Assembly (NCBI RefSeq): GCF_026212465.1
Contig: NC_080059.1
Span: 8,696,811 to 8,760,810 of the forward strand
Origin: Amaranthus tricolor
Lineage: Eukaryota; Streptophyta; Magnoliopsida; Caryophyllales; Amaranthaceae
Direction: 5' to 3'
DNA: 64,000 bases
Shown here: piece after piece, positions 13,401 to 24,790 of the stretch
How positions within the stretch are numbered: position 1 is the first letter of the stretch
How the letters are laid out: every line of letters starts with the position of its first letter
Translations under genes and position numbers: made by a program
Notes under the pieces: generated by a model
The model's database searches: none
The model's input: the letters and a program-made list of their open reading frames with translations, nothing else
Told to the model about the DNA's origin: nothing

Positions 13401-13935
13401 TTTTTACTTTTTTAAGCAGAAACTTGCTTGTTTGATATGAAGAGTACCCAATTCCACAATGGTTAAAATAATAAACGGATTAGCTACTATCCCCAACAAA
13501 ATAATCCCAATTTTCTAATGCAAAATACCAGAAAAGCAGCAATGAAAACAACAAAAATAAAAATAATAAGTGACCTGTTAATATCTGCAATTAGCGGGGT
13601 TGCATAAATGCTGGAGCTTACTTCTGCTTGCCATCTCAATTCCAAATTCTGAGGACATTGCGTGTTCAACAGCTCATCTTCATCCCTGAAAAACAAATAA
13701 TGATTATGATTATGAATAAGATTATGATTTTGCAATGCGGCCATTCATATTTAATTTAAAATCTACAAATAAATCAATTCGCTTACAAATTAGGGTAGCC
13801 AGCTGAATCATCAGTGGCTTCACGCTCTCTGAATTTGTTACTTGTTGATTCTTGTAGAGAAATCACATTGTTGGATTCCAATATGGCCAACACCAGAAAC
13901 AAAATCAGCAACCTGCTAATCGCTAAAAGTCTCAT
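1..13935 (-). CDS. DEX1: DEX1 (DEFECTIVE IN EXINE FORMATION 1), 5' eight exons, partial
   Basis: FG-GAP/VCBS-repeat protein of the secretory pathway/plasma membrane, required in Arabidopsis for primexine and exine patterning of pollen. Exons (descending): 13935-13787, 13685-13575, 12769-12687, 12318-12201, 12119-11962, 11281-10623, 10522-10452, 1712-1456; 1606 coding bases, all phases close. The start at 13935 gives a hydrophobic signal peptide ([20 protein letters not shown]); an in-frame ATG at 14016 would bury it. Calcium-loop-like motifs [27 protein letters not shown] and DLDRDGNLD mark the repeats. Exon 6 encodes a low-complexity Ser/Thr/Asn linker and an acidic block ([17 protein letters not shown]) typical of DEX1. 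The exon 6 acceptor at 11282 was chosen because only it fits the phase of the strong donor after 11962. The next exon (after DHHG) and the C-terminal membrane segment are not in the window. Identification rests on near-identity of several blocks to remembered DEX1 sequences. Confidence 0.95.
2479..2832 (-). repeat. 3' LTR of the chromovirus
   Basis: 354 bp, near-identical to 7515-7868. On the minus strand it begins TGCAAGGACTC and ends TTCTTTACA. The pol frame runs into this LTR and stops at 2754-2756, so the last about 26 codons of the polyprotein are LTR sequence. Differences from the other copy: C/T twice and A/G once (plus strand: cAGAAAT vs tAGAAAT, AGcTGTCC vs AGtTGTCC, TTGaGCC vs TTGgGCC). 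Confidence 0.96.
2754..7427 (-). pseudogene. Chromovirus gag-pol polyprotein frame with two amber stops
   Basis: One frame of 1558 codons starting at ATG 7427-7425, interrupted by TAG at 4268-4266 and 4040-4038; the frame is otherwise open. Order: Gag with coiled N-terminus; CCHC knuckle ([14 protein letters not shown]); aspartic protease (IDPGATHNF); reverse transcriptase with [11 protein letters not shown]; RNase H ending near [15 protein letters not shown] zinc finger split by the second stop (CIICQRNKH side intact); integrase core ([23 protein letters not shown]); and a chromodomain ([13 protein letters not shown]). The first stop falls just after RNase H, the second in the integrase zinc finger. 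Each is one base from a sense codon, so simple nonsense mutation is likeliest. With both stops the element would make Gag-PR-RT-RH but no integrase. Confidence 0.93.
2833..2843 (-). other. Polypurine tract
   Basis: The minus strand reads GGCGGAGGTGA immediately before the TG of the 3' LTR, the position expected for the plus-strand primer of reverse transcription. It also lies inside the pol reading frame. Confidence 0.7.
7499..7510 (-). other. Primer-binding site for initiator-Met tRNA
   Basis: On the minus strand the sequence reads TGGTATCAGAGC, the standard plant retroelement site complementary to the 3' end of tRNA-iMet, four bases after the 5' LTR. Confidence 0.95.
7515..7868 (-). repeat. 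5' LTR of the chromovirus
   Basis: 354 bp copy of 2479-2832 with three substitutions. Being upstream of gag on the minus strand it should hold the promoter. It is flanked on the right by the TAGTA target duplication (7869-7873) and on the left by AACC and then the primer-binding site. Confidence 0.96.
7874..10451. other. Right part of DEX1 intron 7, no gene seen
   Basis: AT-rich intron. Short open frames near 8690-8930 match nothing I know. The block at 9070-9175 looks like worn SINE-type sequence. Around 9240-9350 there is a C-run followed by an A/C-rich stretch, possibly the tail of an old retroelement. Confidence 0.4.
9070..9175 (+). repeat. Possible SINE-derived remnant
   Basis: Contains GGGTCCCATGGGAGGGTCG followed by CTTACCC and GATTGTTTCCAATTGACAC, a word order I remember from a dispersed plant short repeat. 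No clear A/B box pair or target duplication was found, so this is a weak call from memory. Confidence 0.25.
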
Positions 13936-14340
13936 TTGATTCTTGATCAACCCAATGCTTCGATTTGCGATTGAATTGATTTGTGCATTCACTATATCAA
14001 AATATAGTTCAATCACACAATTTCATACGCAAAACCCTAAACTGAAATCTGCTCTCAGTTCTAACGAGAAGCAAATTGACAATCAACGACCTTTGACCCA
14101 AGAATTAAGCATTAGTTATCACTTTATTTTCCAAAATTAATTTGAAGTTAAATAAGATTGAATACTATATCAATTTTTTAGTTGAATAAAATCTAAGAAT
14201 ATTAGAAATATTTTAATATTTTCTTTAAATATATAAATATCTTTTTACATGATTATATGAATAGTAATTAAATTCATATTTTATTCATAATATATGTAAT
14301 ATAATTAATTAATAAATATAAAAAATAATAGGAGTAAATA

Positions 14341-15060
14341 AAGTCGTCGTCGTCGTCATCATCATCCTACCCAATATATCCCGCGCGTAGAAGACTAAGG
14401 ACAGGGTCTGGGGAGGGAAAGACGGCGACAACTCATACCTATAAAGGAGAGCGCGGCCAAAAGAGTCCCCCGACTCGAGGAAGATAAAGAGACGTGATTA
14501 CACGTGCAAGATAACTTAAAGGCCTAAAAAAGGGGAGCTACTACAGAGGAAAACACAGAACTAAAAGAAAGGAAGCGATAAGAGCATGATGTTACGGGCA
14601 CTAAACGGAAATTAAGCGGACATCAAAAGTCTGGGACATGGATAAGTCCTCTACAACTGCTCATATCCCTAGTCAGGTCCGCAGAAAGGTTTAACTCATG
14701 CAAGTCAACTCTTATTTGCTCATCCCAAGTTCTCTTGGGTCTTCCTCGAGTCCTCTTACCCTCTACTATAATGCTTTCTACACTCCTCACAGGGGCGTCG
14801 AAAATTTTTCTCTACACATGACTAAACCACCTCAATCAATGTTCGCGCATTTTTCCAGATATAGGGGCTACCCTTAGTCTGTCCCTAAACTCTTGGTTCC
14901 TAATTCGATCCATCAAACTGCGCCCACATATCCACCTCAGCATACGCATTTCTGTAACTTTCATTTTATACTCGAAAATTTTCTTTATAGGCAAACATTC
15001 GCTCCCATATAGCAGAGCAGGTCTGATTGCCGCCCGGTAGACATGTAAATAAAGTATCAT
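14341..15060 (-). mobile_element. 5'-truncated RTE-type LINE (reverse transcriptase C-terminus and 3' end)
   Basis: Minus-strand translation from 15060 gives the C-terminal part of a plant RTE-clade LINE reverse transcriptase: AIRPALLYGSEC, then MRMLRWICG, then after a stop near 14836 the expected WFSHV, GRPKRTWDEQIRVDL and a final HVPDF. The element ends on the minus strand in a short-repeat tail (GAT/GAC triplets, plus strand CGTCGTCGT...CATCATCAT at 14343-14366), a hallmark of RTE elements. At least two internal stops make it dead. It sits in the DEX1/uncoupling-protein spacer. Confidence 0.85.
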
Positions 15061-16800
15061 GTGTAATTATAAAATAGACCTGTAAAAAGGTATTTATAAT
15101 GCAATGCATTCGCTAAACATAACTTTATGTAATATTCATACTATATTCAGTTAAAAATTAACACATAGTGCAACGCATTCAATATTTTGTATCTACATAT
15201 CTATTGCTTAATTATGTTTATTCGTTGTGTTTATACAAGTATTCGTCAATTCTAGTGTAAAATTAATAAAAAAAAAGAAAATATATACTTACAATATTTT
15301 AAATTTAAATTATATAAATCGTCGAATTAACATAACTCGTGCATTGCACGAGCATCTACTCTATTTATTGTTAATTATTAATATATTTATATATATAATG
15401 TTATTTTTGTAAAGTGTGTTAACATGTGATGTACTTTTAGTAAAGTTATAAGCAATCCAAAATGGAAAGATGGAAAACACTAATAAACCTAAACCAAAGA
15501 AAATAAGGTTTGAAATGTTATCGCAAATTTATAATTTAATATTAACAATGGTAATAAAATAGGAAAGTCGATATTTTGACTTCTAGTTATTTAATTAAAT
15601 GCAGATTAAGAACATAGAATTCATAATTAAATAATTAATTGGTTGAATGAGATATTACTCTAATTTTATATCAAACTGTTAACACATTTTTGGCTCAAAT
15701 AACTATTATAATCATTAAAATATTACGATTATTTTTTTACTTAATCTCATACGATAATTTGATTACAATTTTAAGCTAGAGAAGCAATTTATTGAATGAG
15801 CACATACACTTCAATATTACATTCTAATATTAGATTTTTAGAGTCATCAAAACTATTAATTTAGCCTATAAGCATTAGTATTGCATTCAATCATTCACTA
15901 AACGAAACTAAATCATTTCAACCATAAAAGAACTATTATCTCTGTCTTAAATGTCTTTTTCACAAAGAATATTCATAAGAATTAAAAAAGATGAGATTTT
16001 AATTAGAAAATAAATACTGATGATAAAATAGATAATGAAAATATTTATATCAGTTTTAATTGTAAGTGGAGAAGTGGAGAACATGTGCGGATCGCATGAA
16101 TAAAATAAAATTAAATTAAATTAAGATAAATATGATTTTTTGTAGATTATATATTTGATTTTATTTATAAGTGGAGAATATATAGGGGACCACAAAAATA
16201 AAACATAGAGACTTTATAATATATAAGGATAATTTTGTTCAACATATGCAAATAAGAGTTAAATATGACCAAAATAATAGGATGAAAACATAATTTTTGT
16301 GGAAATAACAAATAAAATATTTAAAAATAACAAATGAAAAAATCACTTAGAAACTAAGAAAAACATTTATTCAAGAACTTTCATCTAAAACCTAGCCCAA
16401 ATAGAATAGAAGTATAAATAAAAAAAATTAAAATGTTAATAATGACAAAGATCTTACATGAAAATATAGAGAAATGATAAAAACAAAGAAGAACTAACAT
16501 AAAACAAATACATACAATGAAGAAACAAATACACAAAACAAAACATATCACAAATCAAATTAGAAGTGAATTCAACAATTGTAAAATAAAGATTCAAGAT
16601 TAATAACAATGGAGGAAATAAACTCTATCACTTTTTTTTGAAAAATAGAATGAGTATTTAAAAGATAAACCTAACTTGACGCTAGAAAAACTTTTTATAT
16701 TATATTCTAATAAAACATAATTAAAATAAAACTAAAATAATAATAAAAACTAAAAAAGTGTGCACCATGAAATGATCTAATCAAATTATTTTTCTAACTA
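15061..16800. other. AT-rich spacer, no gene
   Basis: Strongly AT-rich, with no coding region, RNA gene or complete transposon I can support. A stretch starting near 15941 (TCTCTGTCTTAAATGTC) resembles one end of a Stowaway MITE, but no matching right end was found. Confidence 0.5.
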
Positions 16801-16940
16801 ATGACCACTTGGTTATAAGTGATCACTTTAGAAAGTGTAAATGATCACTTTAGGAAATGTAAGTGATCACTTTAATTGACACAAATTCTCAATTGAGATG
16901 ATTCCATGATGAGACGGTCTCATATAAGACTTGCTATATA
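16801..16940. repeat. 22-bp minisatellite with GAGACGGTCTCATA end (copy A)
   Basis: Three 22 bp units, 16819-16840, 16841-16862 and 16863-16884, built on GTGATCACTTTA, with a partial unit before them. The core GTGATCAC is itself palindromic. About 25 bp later comes the palindromic block GAGACGGTCTCATA (16911-16924). The same combination recurs at other places in the window. Confidence 0.8.
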
Positions 16941-17100
16941 AATATTATTAGTCGCTTTATTAAGATTATAACTGAATATTTTAAGATTAAAAGTTATCAT
17001 TTAAAGACTGTAAGTGTACATTGCACCGAACTCAATAAAACATGATCTGACTGACCCGTGAAACCGTTTTGTATTTGTGAAATAAATAAACAATTAGTTT

Positions 17101-17389
17101 CCAAGAGACTGTTTCTCTAAGAGAAGTCTCTCAGGGTCAACCCATTATAACTTAATGCTTACTTACTGTATCTTTAATGCTTACTTATTTTATCCTTAAT
17201 GCCTACTTACAATATTATTAATGTCTATCTACATCATCCTTAATGCTCATTTATTGTATCATTAATGCCTACTAACGACGTCTTAAATGCCTACTTACAA
17301 TATCCTTAATGTTTACCAAATAAGCGTGCAATATTTATGATATCCTAAATGTCTGCTTACAATATCCTTAATGCTCACCGAGTAAATTA
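17101..17389. repeat. 22-bp minisatellite, ten units (copy B)
   Basis: Units based on TTAATGCCTACTTACAATAT plus two variable bases start at 17152 and repeat exactly every 22 bp for seven units (to 17305), then a 40 bp variant, then two more units to 17389. Immediately left is a palindromic block (GAGACTGTTTCTCTAAGAGA, 17105-17124) like the one beside copy A. No coding potential. Confidence 0.88.
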
Positions 17390-17435
17390 CTCTACATTTT
17401 CCTTTATGAGCCAGGAATTTGTGATAAATAATAGT

Positions 17436-17673
17436 TGTGATACCCTAGATTTATCGTTAAAAGGATTAATAGATTATTGATATCAATTGCTAAGAACTCC
17501 ATAGTTAAACGTGTTTGGTGGGGAGTAATCTTAGGATGGGTGAACTTCTGGAAAGTTATCCTAGGTGCGCATGAGTGAGGCCAAAGTGCGTTAAAAAGAC
17601 TTGTGTTGGTCTGTGAGGCTAGTCTACAATCTCCATGAGTATCACCGGCGAACCGAGGAGCCGGGCTGTTACA
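17436..17673 (+). mobile_element. Cassandra TRIM solo LTR with 5S rRNA-like promoter region
   Basis: A 238 bp unit beginning TGTGATACC and ending CTGTTACA, flanked by a perfect 5 bp duplication ATAGT (17431-17435 and 17674-17678). It contains a degenerate 5S rRNA internal region: AGAACTCCATAGTTAAACGT (5S: ...CGAAGTTAAGCGT), then GTTTGGTGGGGAGTA and AGGATGGGTGAACTTCTGG (5S box C: GGATGGGTGACCTCCTGG). That combination is the signature of Cassandra, a terminal-repeat retrotransposon in miniature that carries 5S sequence in its LTR. No second LTR or internal region is present, so it arose by LTR-LTR recombination. Orientation follows the 5S boxes. Substitutions in boxes A and C make Pol III activity doubtful. 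Confidence 0.92.
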
Positions 17674-17678
17674 ATAGT

Positions 17679-19237
17679 CAAGTCTCCAACTCACCGACTT
17701 GGAAGAGCACTCGACTTGCCAAGTATGCGTGCTCAATAGAAAATCAGTAGGAACCAAGATCGACTACGCGTCGACCTTGCCATCTGACAGGTTGTCGACC
17801 CCTCACCAAAATAACCTTCCAGCCCCTCTTATATGAGATCGCCTCACCGTTAGACGAGTCTATACAAAAGGTCCATTATGCTAAAAGTTTTTATTATTAA
17901 ACTATGTAACTCTAGTGTGCAGAGCCGTCTCCGAAATTTTAAAGGCCCTGAGGAAAATATAAATTATGGCCCTTAAAATCTAAAATTACGTTCTAGTATA
18001 CTTTGGTATTTCTAAATTTAGTTGTTAATACTCTAATTAGTACGATTATTTTTTTATTGATATATTAAAATATTGCTAAGTTTTATAACAATTACATGAA
18101 ACCAACAACTACATGCTTGGATTGGGTATAAATATTTAAAGGGGTAAAAAAAAGTCAAAGCAAGAAAATGAAGTTGATAAATGAGAAATTAGTGAGTTGT
18201 AGAGGTGGAAGAATGGTTGCAAAATAATGAAAAATGAAGAGAGCTCTTAATTTTGTGGGGTAAATATTTATCTTAGGGGAGGGTGGGGGAATGTATCACC
18301 TCCATAATAGGGGAAATTATCTTCTTTTTCCTTTATTATTTTTATTTCATGCTCGTTTTACCTTCTCCACAACTATTTCAACTATTTCAAATGCATCTCT
18401 ATTTGCTTTTAATTCATTAGTTTGACTTTATTTTCCCCCTTAAATATTTACACCCAATCAAAGCATGCCTTTAATCATAAATTTTAAATAGCCATTTCTT
18501 TTAAGTTTAAAGTTTAAACCACTATCATCACTATTTTAGTTGAACTAATAATAATAAAAGTAGTAAATTAAAATTTATCAAAGAGAGATTATATAATTAG
18601 CATAAAATAACAATACTAATATATTGCTAACCTAAAATAATTTATATAAGTATATCCTAATCACTCAATACAAGCTGATAATACGAATTTATTAACTAAT
18701 TTATTCAATTATGTTTTAAAATATAGATTGAATATAAGTTCACATTAAATTTTAATATTCCCTTATTAATTTAATTTTACTATACAATACACAAAAAAAC
18801 TCTTATTTTAATTTTGATCATATAGCAAAAATATAAGGCTCATAAAGCTCCCTCAAATTGCCGACCTTAATCTAATGTAATGCATGTCTTATGGTAAAAC
18901 CGTCCCATCAAGAATTTGTGATAACCTTTTTGGAATACTTCAATTAATTGACGGGGACATGGGGAACAAGAGACGACACAAATAACGTTATTTGGGTTAG
19001 GCATAAGCCGAAAAGCGGGAGTGCAAATGCTTAAAGTTCATTCTAATGGCTATGGAAGAATCCCTAACCCTATCATTTCCCAATCGTATTGATTCATTGC
19101 TGATTCACTAGTCACTCCTTTATTTAAATTTATCTCCACCACTAACCCTAATTTACTTTTTATCTCTCAATTCCCAATCCCTATCACCATATTCAAGGTC
19201 TTTGGCAATTGTCATTGGTCTCAATTCTTAATGTTTA
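17679..19237. other. Spacer upstream of the uncoupling-protein gene
   Basis: 17679-17870 is moderately GC-rich unknown sequence. 17921-18000 (AGAGCCGTCTCCGAAATTTT, then GGCCCTGAGG) recalls the end of a dispersed plant transposon, not proven. 18001-18900 is AT-rich. The last about 280 bp before 19238 should hold the promoter and leader of the plus-strand gene; no clear single TATA element stands out. Confidence 0.4.
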
Positions 19238-22200
19238 ATGGCTCCAACCGCCGATAATAAATCTAACATTTCTTTCACCGGTACTTTAGCTAGCAGTGCT
19301 TTCGCTGCTTCCTTTGCTGAGGTTTTTCTTCTTTAGATCTACTCAATTTTACTGTTTTTCAAGGATTATGTTTATCGTTGAATTTTGAGTGTTAATGTTG
19401 ATGATGATGTTTATGTACAATTAGGCAGATGATTTGACTCTTTTATAATGCTAAATGCTAATTTGTGATTGTTATAACATATACACGATTTATTAACGTC
19501 GTTTGATTGAGAATTATTTGAAATCATGGAGATCATTGGACAAATGGCATTAATGTGAACTGAATTGTTACTTGTGATGATTTTGATCCTTGTCGTTGTA
19601 CTGAAGTTGATTAGTTAACTTAGTATTCAGACGATTTTTTGAGTGAGAATTATTTGAAATGATGGAGATTGTTTGTCGAATTGCATTGTTGTAAGCTGAT
19701 TCGTTATTTTTGATTGTTCTGATCCATGTCATTTTACTGAATTTGATTAATTAACATAGTTCCCACTATTTATGAATGTCATATGAGGTAGATTGGTTTG
19801 AAATGAAGAATAATGTTTATCGAATGGCATTAATGTGAGTTGAATTCTTATTTGTAGTTGTTGGGTATTCTGATTTTACTCTTGAATTTTTGTGGTTGGG
19901 TAATGCAATTTCAGATATGTACCATCCCTTTGGACACTGCCAAAGTTAGGCTGCAGCTTCAGAAGAAAGCTGTTGGAGATGCAGTACCTAAATATAGAGG
20001 TATGTTAGGTACTGTTGCTACCATTGGTAGGGAAGAAGGCCTGGCTGCACTTTGGAAAGGAATTGTGCCCGGTTTGCATCGTCAATGTCTCTTTGGTGGT
20101 CTAAGGATTGGGTTGTATGAACCAGTGAGTTTTAATGGTTTTTCCTGATTAAATTAGAAGTAGTGTGATATTCTTTGATTAATTTTGCTGACATTCGATT
20201 GTGACAGGTTAAAACATTTTATGTGGGTAAAGACCACGTTGGTGATGTACCTTTATCCAAGAAGATTCTTGCTGCACTTACCACAGGTGAGCATTATACC
20301 TGTATTCTGAGTTTTGTGCTTGGATAACATACTGGAGCGGTCAGTTCATCCAAGAGTTTGGAGATGCCGAAGATAATCTTGTATTTAACGTTGTTCCTTC
20401 TACTATGTGTGTGTGGTTAATTGAATGAATAAGATGTTTGATTATATTTGCAGGTGCCGTGGGAATCATGGTTGCTAATCCAACTGATCTTGTAAAAGTT
20501 CGGCTTCAAGCTGAGGGGAAATTACCTCCGGGTGTACCAAGGCGATACACTGGAGCGTTAAATGCCTATTCAACTATAGTCAAGCAGGTTATTGCGTGCT
20601 TCCAGTTTCTCTGAAACATTTGCTTTGTTGATTTCCTTACCTATTCCCTGATTCCTGGTCGGCAATCATGTGGACTATCAGGAAGGATTTCGGGCTTTAT
20701 GGACTGGTGTTGGCCCAAATGTAGCACGCAATGCTATTATAAATGCTGCCGAACTGGCTAGTTATGATCAAGTGAAACAGGTGAAACAGGACTGCCATGC
20801 ACTGATTATTCCTGTCTATCTTTTCATTTTTCTTTATCAGTGCATTTTCCAATATCTCATGCCTTGTTTTTGTATTTATTTTGATTGCAGACCCTTTTGA
20901 GGATCCCTGGATTCAAAGATAATGTTGTTACTCATCTGTTTGCTGGTCTTGGGGCCGGATTCTTTGCTGTCTGCATTGGCTCACCTGTTGATGTGGTTTG
21001 TGTTTAATTTGTTTAAACAATCCTCAATTCTTGATCCTATTTTTGGTCCTTTCATCTTTTGTTTTGTGCTCTTACTTCTTATATTGCAAGGCATTGACCA
21101 TTACTAAAATGTTGCATTTAAAAACTAGCATCCATATCTACTGATGGTTGGGAAGGATGTATGGTCGATGGAACTCTGTCCTGATTGGGGTACTATGTTG
21201 TATGCTACTTTTGTGAATCATTTGATGCTGGTTGTGATTTAATTTGAAACTCAAATTATGAAATATGCGTGGGCCACTTGGCCTGAAAAAGATAAATTAA
21301 TCATAAAATAAGGAAATCTAGAGTTTCTTTTGATATAATTTGCTCTAAGAGAAATTCAGAATTTTGCACAAGTTCAACTTTTTCAAGGTTACGCAAGATT
21401 TGCCTATAGACTGCTTACTAATTTTATTGTTAGAATCAAGTTGTGAATATATTTGAATTTTAACCTAAGGATATTCTAGACGAAATTTTCTGATTCTTTA
21501 GCTGTCTGAATTTTTGTATAAAAGTGAAGCGAGAAGTCGAGAAAGAACAAGCAGCTTTACCAGGTTCACTTGGTAGTGATCTTGCCTGAGGCCTCAACAT
21601 TGTGGGGAAATGCTTTCTACATAGGGGGGAGGAGTGCTAGTAGAAATTTAGTAGGGCTGTTTTTAGAAGTTAATTTTGAATTAGAACTGCTCCCCTCCTA
21701 TGTAATTTGTGCCAATCAAACCTAAATATGTTGCTTAATTAAAGGGTTTTCAAAAGAAAACTTATCATTCTTTGTTTGGTTTAGAAGTCTTTTTCTAGCA
21801 TTAAAATGATCCTATTATCTTTGTTTATCTTAAATTGGTTCTTTGAAATGGTCTAGTAAATCACATGTGAAGTTGCCGGTGATCTTCCAATTAAGAGTTA
21901 ATAGATAACTATCCCTTTGCTATTACAAGGGTAAAGTTGCGGAAATCTGATCCTCCCAAATTCTTACTGTTCGCATGATGGCATTTATTTACGGATCACA
22001 GCGAAGAAATAAAGTTATTTTTTTGTTACTAGATGGATGTGGAACTTTAAGTAAAAAATTAGCTCTTAAACTCACAGAACTTGGTTCATTACTAAAGGTT
22101 AACGAAAAAGATTAGCCCTTAGGTCGTCTCAACAAGGTTCAAACAACTCTTCCAAGTAATGCACTTAAATTATCCAGTAACTCTTGTCATTTGGCTAAAA

Positions 22201-24790
22201 ACTTTAATTATTTTAATCACACTAAGAAAATTATTTTGTTGAATCAATTCATATGTGTTATAATGTACTCTAACCTATTTTGGTTAGGATTAACCCCTAA
22301 TTGAGGTTCTAAGAGTCATTTCCCAACCTCCAATGGTGCATAGCGTGTTTAAATAGCATGTAGGATAATGACCAATGCACGTTTGCCAAGGACATGTGGA
22401 TAAGATTATTAAGCATTAGCGGAGAGCTATGGATTGCTTTGGATAGAGCCTTCGAAACTTAAAGATTTCCTTCAAATGATGTACTTTGGTTTTAGAGCTA
22501 AAGGTCACCTAAAAATATTTGGAATATTTGTTTCTTTGCCTTCTTTAGACTGAATGGATGGAAAGAAATAGAAGAATTATGGGGATACTCTGTTAGATGT
22601 TGTTTGGGTTGAGAGACAAGTTCCTAACGATGTTTTGGGCTTAGTCCAATGGCTTGTTGTTAGATTTTTCTTTAAATGATCTTTGTAGGAATCAATGGAG
22701 AATCTTAATGTAATTTTGTTCTTTTTAGGGATGCCTTGTGATATAGTTAAGGATTTTGGAGCTGTGTTATTTATAAAGGTTGTATGCTATGCACTTGAAC
22801 CTTTTTACCATTTAGATTTCAAGAAGGTTTAGAACAATTAGCAACATGCCCGTGGTTTCTCTAAAGGTTCATTTCAAAGTTAGCTATATCCTTCACAAAT
22901 TTACTTGCTTTTAGCGCCAAACTAAGTAACAAATAGCAGCTAAGTGAATTCAATCAGCTAATAACTTCTCATATCGTCATACGTGACAGTCTCTACTAAT
23001 TTTCTCTATATATTTTATTTTGGGCACATGGTATCAGATCTTGGTTGCTTTGTCACATTGCAACGACATTGTAAAGGTTTCTTGGTTCAGCATATTAGGT
23101 TGTGCCTGTGCAGCTGTAAACCATCCAAATATGCTGCAAAAATGATGTTGTGACTATAATCGCAATTGTGATTACATGCAGTTTTTTTGTACTATGTTGG
23201 GGAGAGCATGTTAGGTCAAGAACAAATAAACCTTTGAAGAACTCTTACTTATTTAGTTGCTATAGATGGTAGAAGTTTCTTTGTTTTATTTTATTTTATT
23301 TCAATAAAAGACATTAGTGCTACTTACTAATGTTTTGTTTTTTTTAAGGTTGAGATAAACTTACTTTGTAGAGCCAATTTGATTCTATCTTTGCCTGGAA
23401 AAGAGCCTTTATGATGTTACAAATTGCCATAGTTCGAGTTTAATGTTTGTTCATCGATTGCAGGTTAAATCCAGAATGATGGGAGATTCTCAATACAAGA
23501 GTACAGTGGATTGTTTTATCAAGACCTTGAAGAATGATGTATGTTGCTTCTTATTCTCTTCTCCTTCTTTCAATCTTCTTCTGTTGAATCCGTTCCAAAA
23601 TAAAAATGATACCCTGAGTGATACCACTTATAATTTTTAAAAGTAAATTCACATTTCACCGGAAGCAATTTGTTTAAGATGATCTGCTTGTTGTTGCTCT
23701 TGTAACCTTGCGAGACTGCGATCATTATTGTGAACATGTGATCTTATTTCTCCTTCTCACCAATTCCAGAAAATATCTTTTTCAGCTAGTTTGAAATGGT
23801 TCTCTTACTTCATAGCTTGTTTATTACCAGTTGAGCCTTGAGAGTAAACTAAGCTTGTTTTAAAAATCATCAACATGGGAAGTTGAGGGTGAATTATGCT
23901 TGTTTAAGACCTAATTTATACAACTTGTTCCTTTGGTTTAATTTATTAACCGGCCAATTCTTCCATAGCATTTCAAATCCATTTGTCCCTTCTTTTCCTT
24001 ACGACGTGAGAAATACATATGGGTTTAGGCCTTCCTCTCCCCATCTCTTTCCCGTTCAGCCGGATTAAATACATACATAAAAGAAAAGTGTCCCTGCTCA
24101 CTTACCTGTGAAATTAATGCTTTTACATAAAAAATGAGAGATGCCGAAGGTTCATAATATTTTGTTCAAGTTACAATATTTCTTTCTTTATTTTGCAGGG
24201 TCCTCTTGCATTTTATAAGGGATTTATACCAAATTTTGGACGCCTTGGGTCATGGAATGTCATTATGTTTTTGACTTTGGAACAGGTTTGGTTTTGAACT
24301 GCTATTCTTACTTCCTTCAGCATGAACTAAATATAATGATCATTCTTAATTAGGCTAGTGAGACACGGGATAAGATTAGATTTATTGAAGTCCTTAAAGA
24401 AAATTATAAAACCATATTTTTCTTTCATTGGGTTGAAGACAAGGCATCAACACGTTCCAAATTTGTAAAGAAAATTAATCTGGATGCGTACCTACCAGAG
24501 TACCAGGTATGCTAAAACAATGATCGGACAAAAAAGACGAATGCAACATTATGGGTACTTTTGCCAATGACCACCTAGAGTACAAGGCTGTCCGGGGTTT
24601 AAATGGTATTAGTAATATTAGATTATTAGTAAACAAATACAGAACGTTTGAAGGTTGGTGATTGCTGTTGGTTTCTGTCTAGTAGTATAGCTTAGGATGG
24701 TTCCTCTCCTGCTCTTGCTTTCGAGCTTGTAATGATGTGCTTCTTTTTTTGCAGGCAAAGAAGGTTGTGAGCAGTCTAGAGTCTTCTTGA
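19238..24790 (+). CDS. UCP1: Mitochondrial uncoupling protein (UCP1/PUMP-type carrier)
   Basis: Six-helix inner-membrane carrier of the SLC25 family; plant UCPs dissipate the proton gradient and exchange aspartate/glutamate and dicarboxylates. Nine exons: 19238-19321, 19915-20124, 20208-20286, 20454-20587, 20682-20780, 20891-20995, 23464-23538, 24199-24285, 24755-24790; 909 coding bases, 302 residues, the usual family length. All three carrier signatures are present: [18 protein letters not shown] and PVDVVKSRM. Other diagnostic blocks are [34 protein letters not shown] and [15 protein letters not shown]. The N-terminus ([16 protein letters not shown]) and C-terminus ([11 protein letters not shown]) diverge, as is normal. 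Exon 1 is 84 bp and ends at a GAG|GTTTTT donor. Intron 6 is 2468 bp. No break is seen. Confidence 0.96.
20996..23463 (+). other. UCP intron 6 with a possible LINE fragment
   Basis: 2468 bp, donor GTTTGT, acceptor TTGCAG. Around 22552-22650 the plus strand can be read as WMERNRRI followed by a VVW..ER block, which resembles the C-terminal tail of L1-type plant LINEs (compare 36835-37160); it is badly decayed. Nothing else recognised. Confidence 0.35.

Noticed and set aside
13783..14016. Upstream ATG at 14016 as the DEX1 start
   Set aside because: It adds 27 residues before an obvious signal peptide; family members begin at the short leader, so 13935 was chosen.
15941..16230. A Stowaway MITE starting at TCTCTGTCTTAAATGTC
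   Set aside because: No matching right end with TA could be located; left as a possible fragment.
17480..17560. A functional 5S rRNA gene
   Set aside because: The region is only 5S-like, with changed promoter boxes, and is framed by Cassandra LTR ends and a target duplication.
17404..17757. A 117-codon open frame over the Cassandra LTR
   Set aside because: It lies wholly across LTR and flanking repeat sequence, has no domain and is explained by chance.
17921..18000. AGAGCCGTCTCCGAAATTTT...GGCCCTGAGG as a transposon end
   Set aside because: It resembles a dispersed element end from memory, but no opposite end or target duplication could be found.
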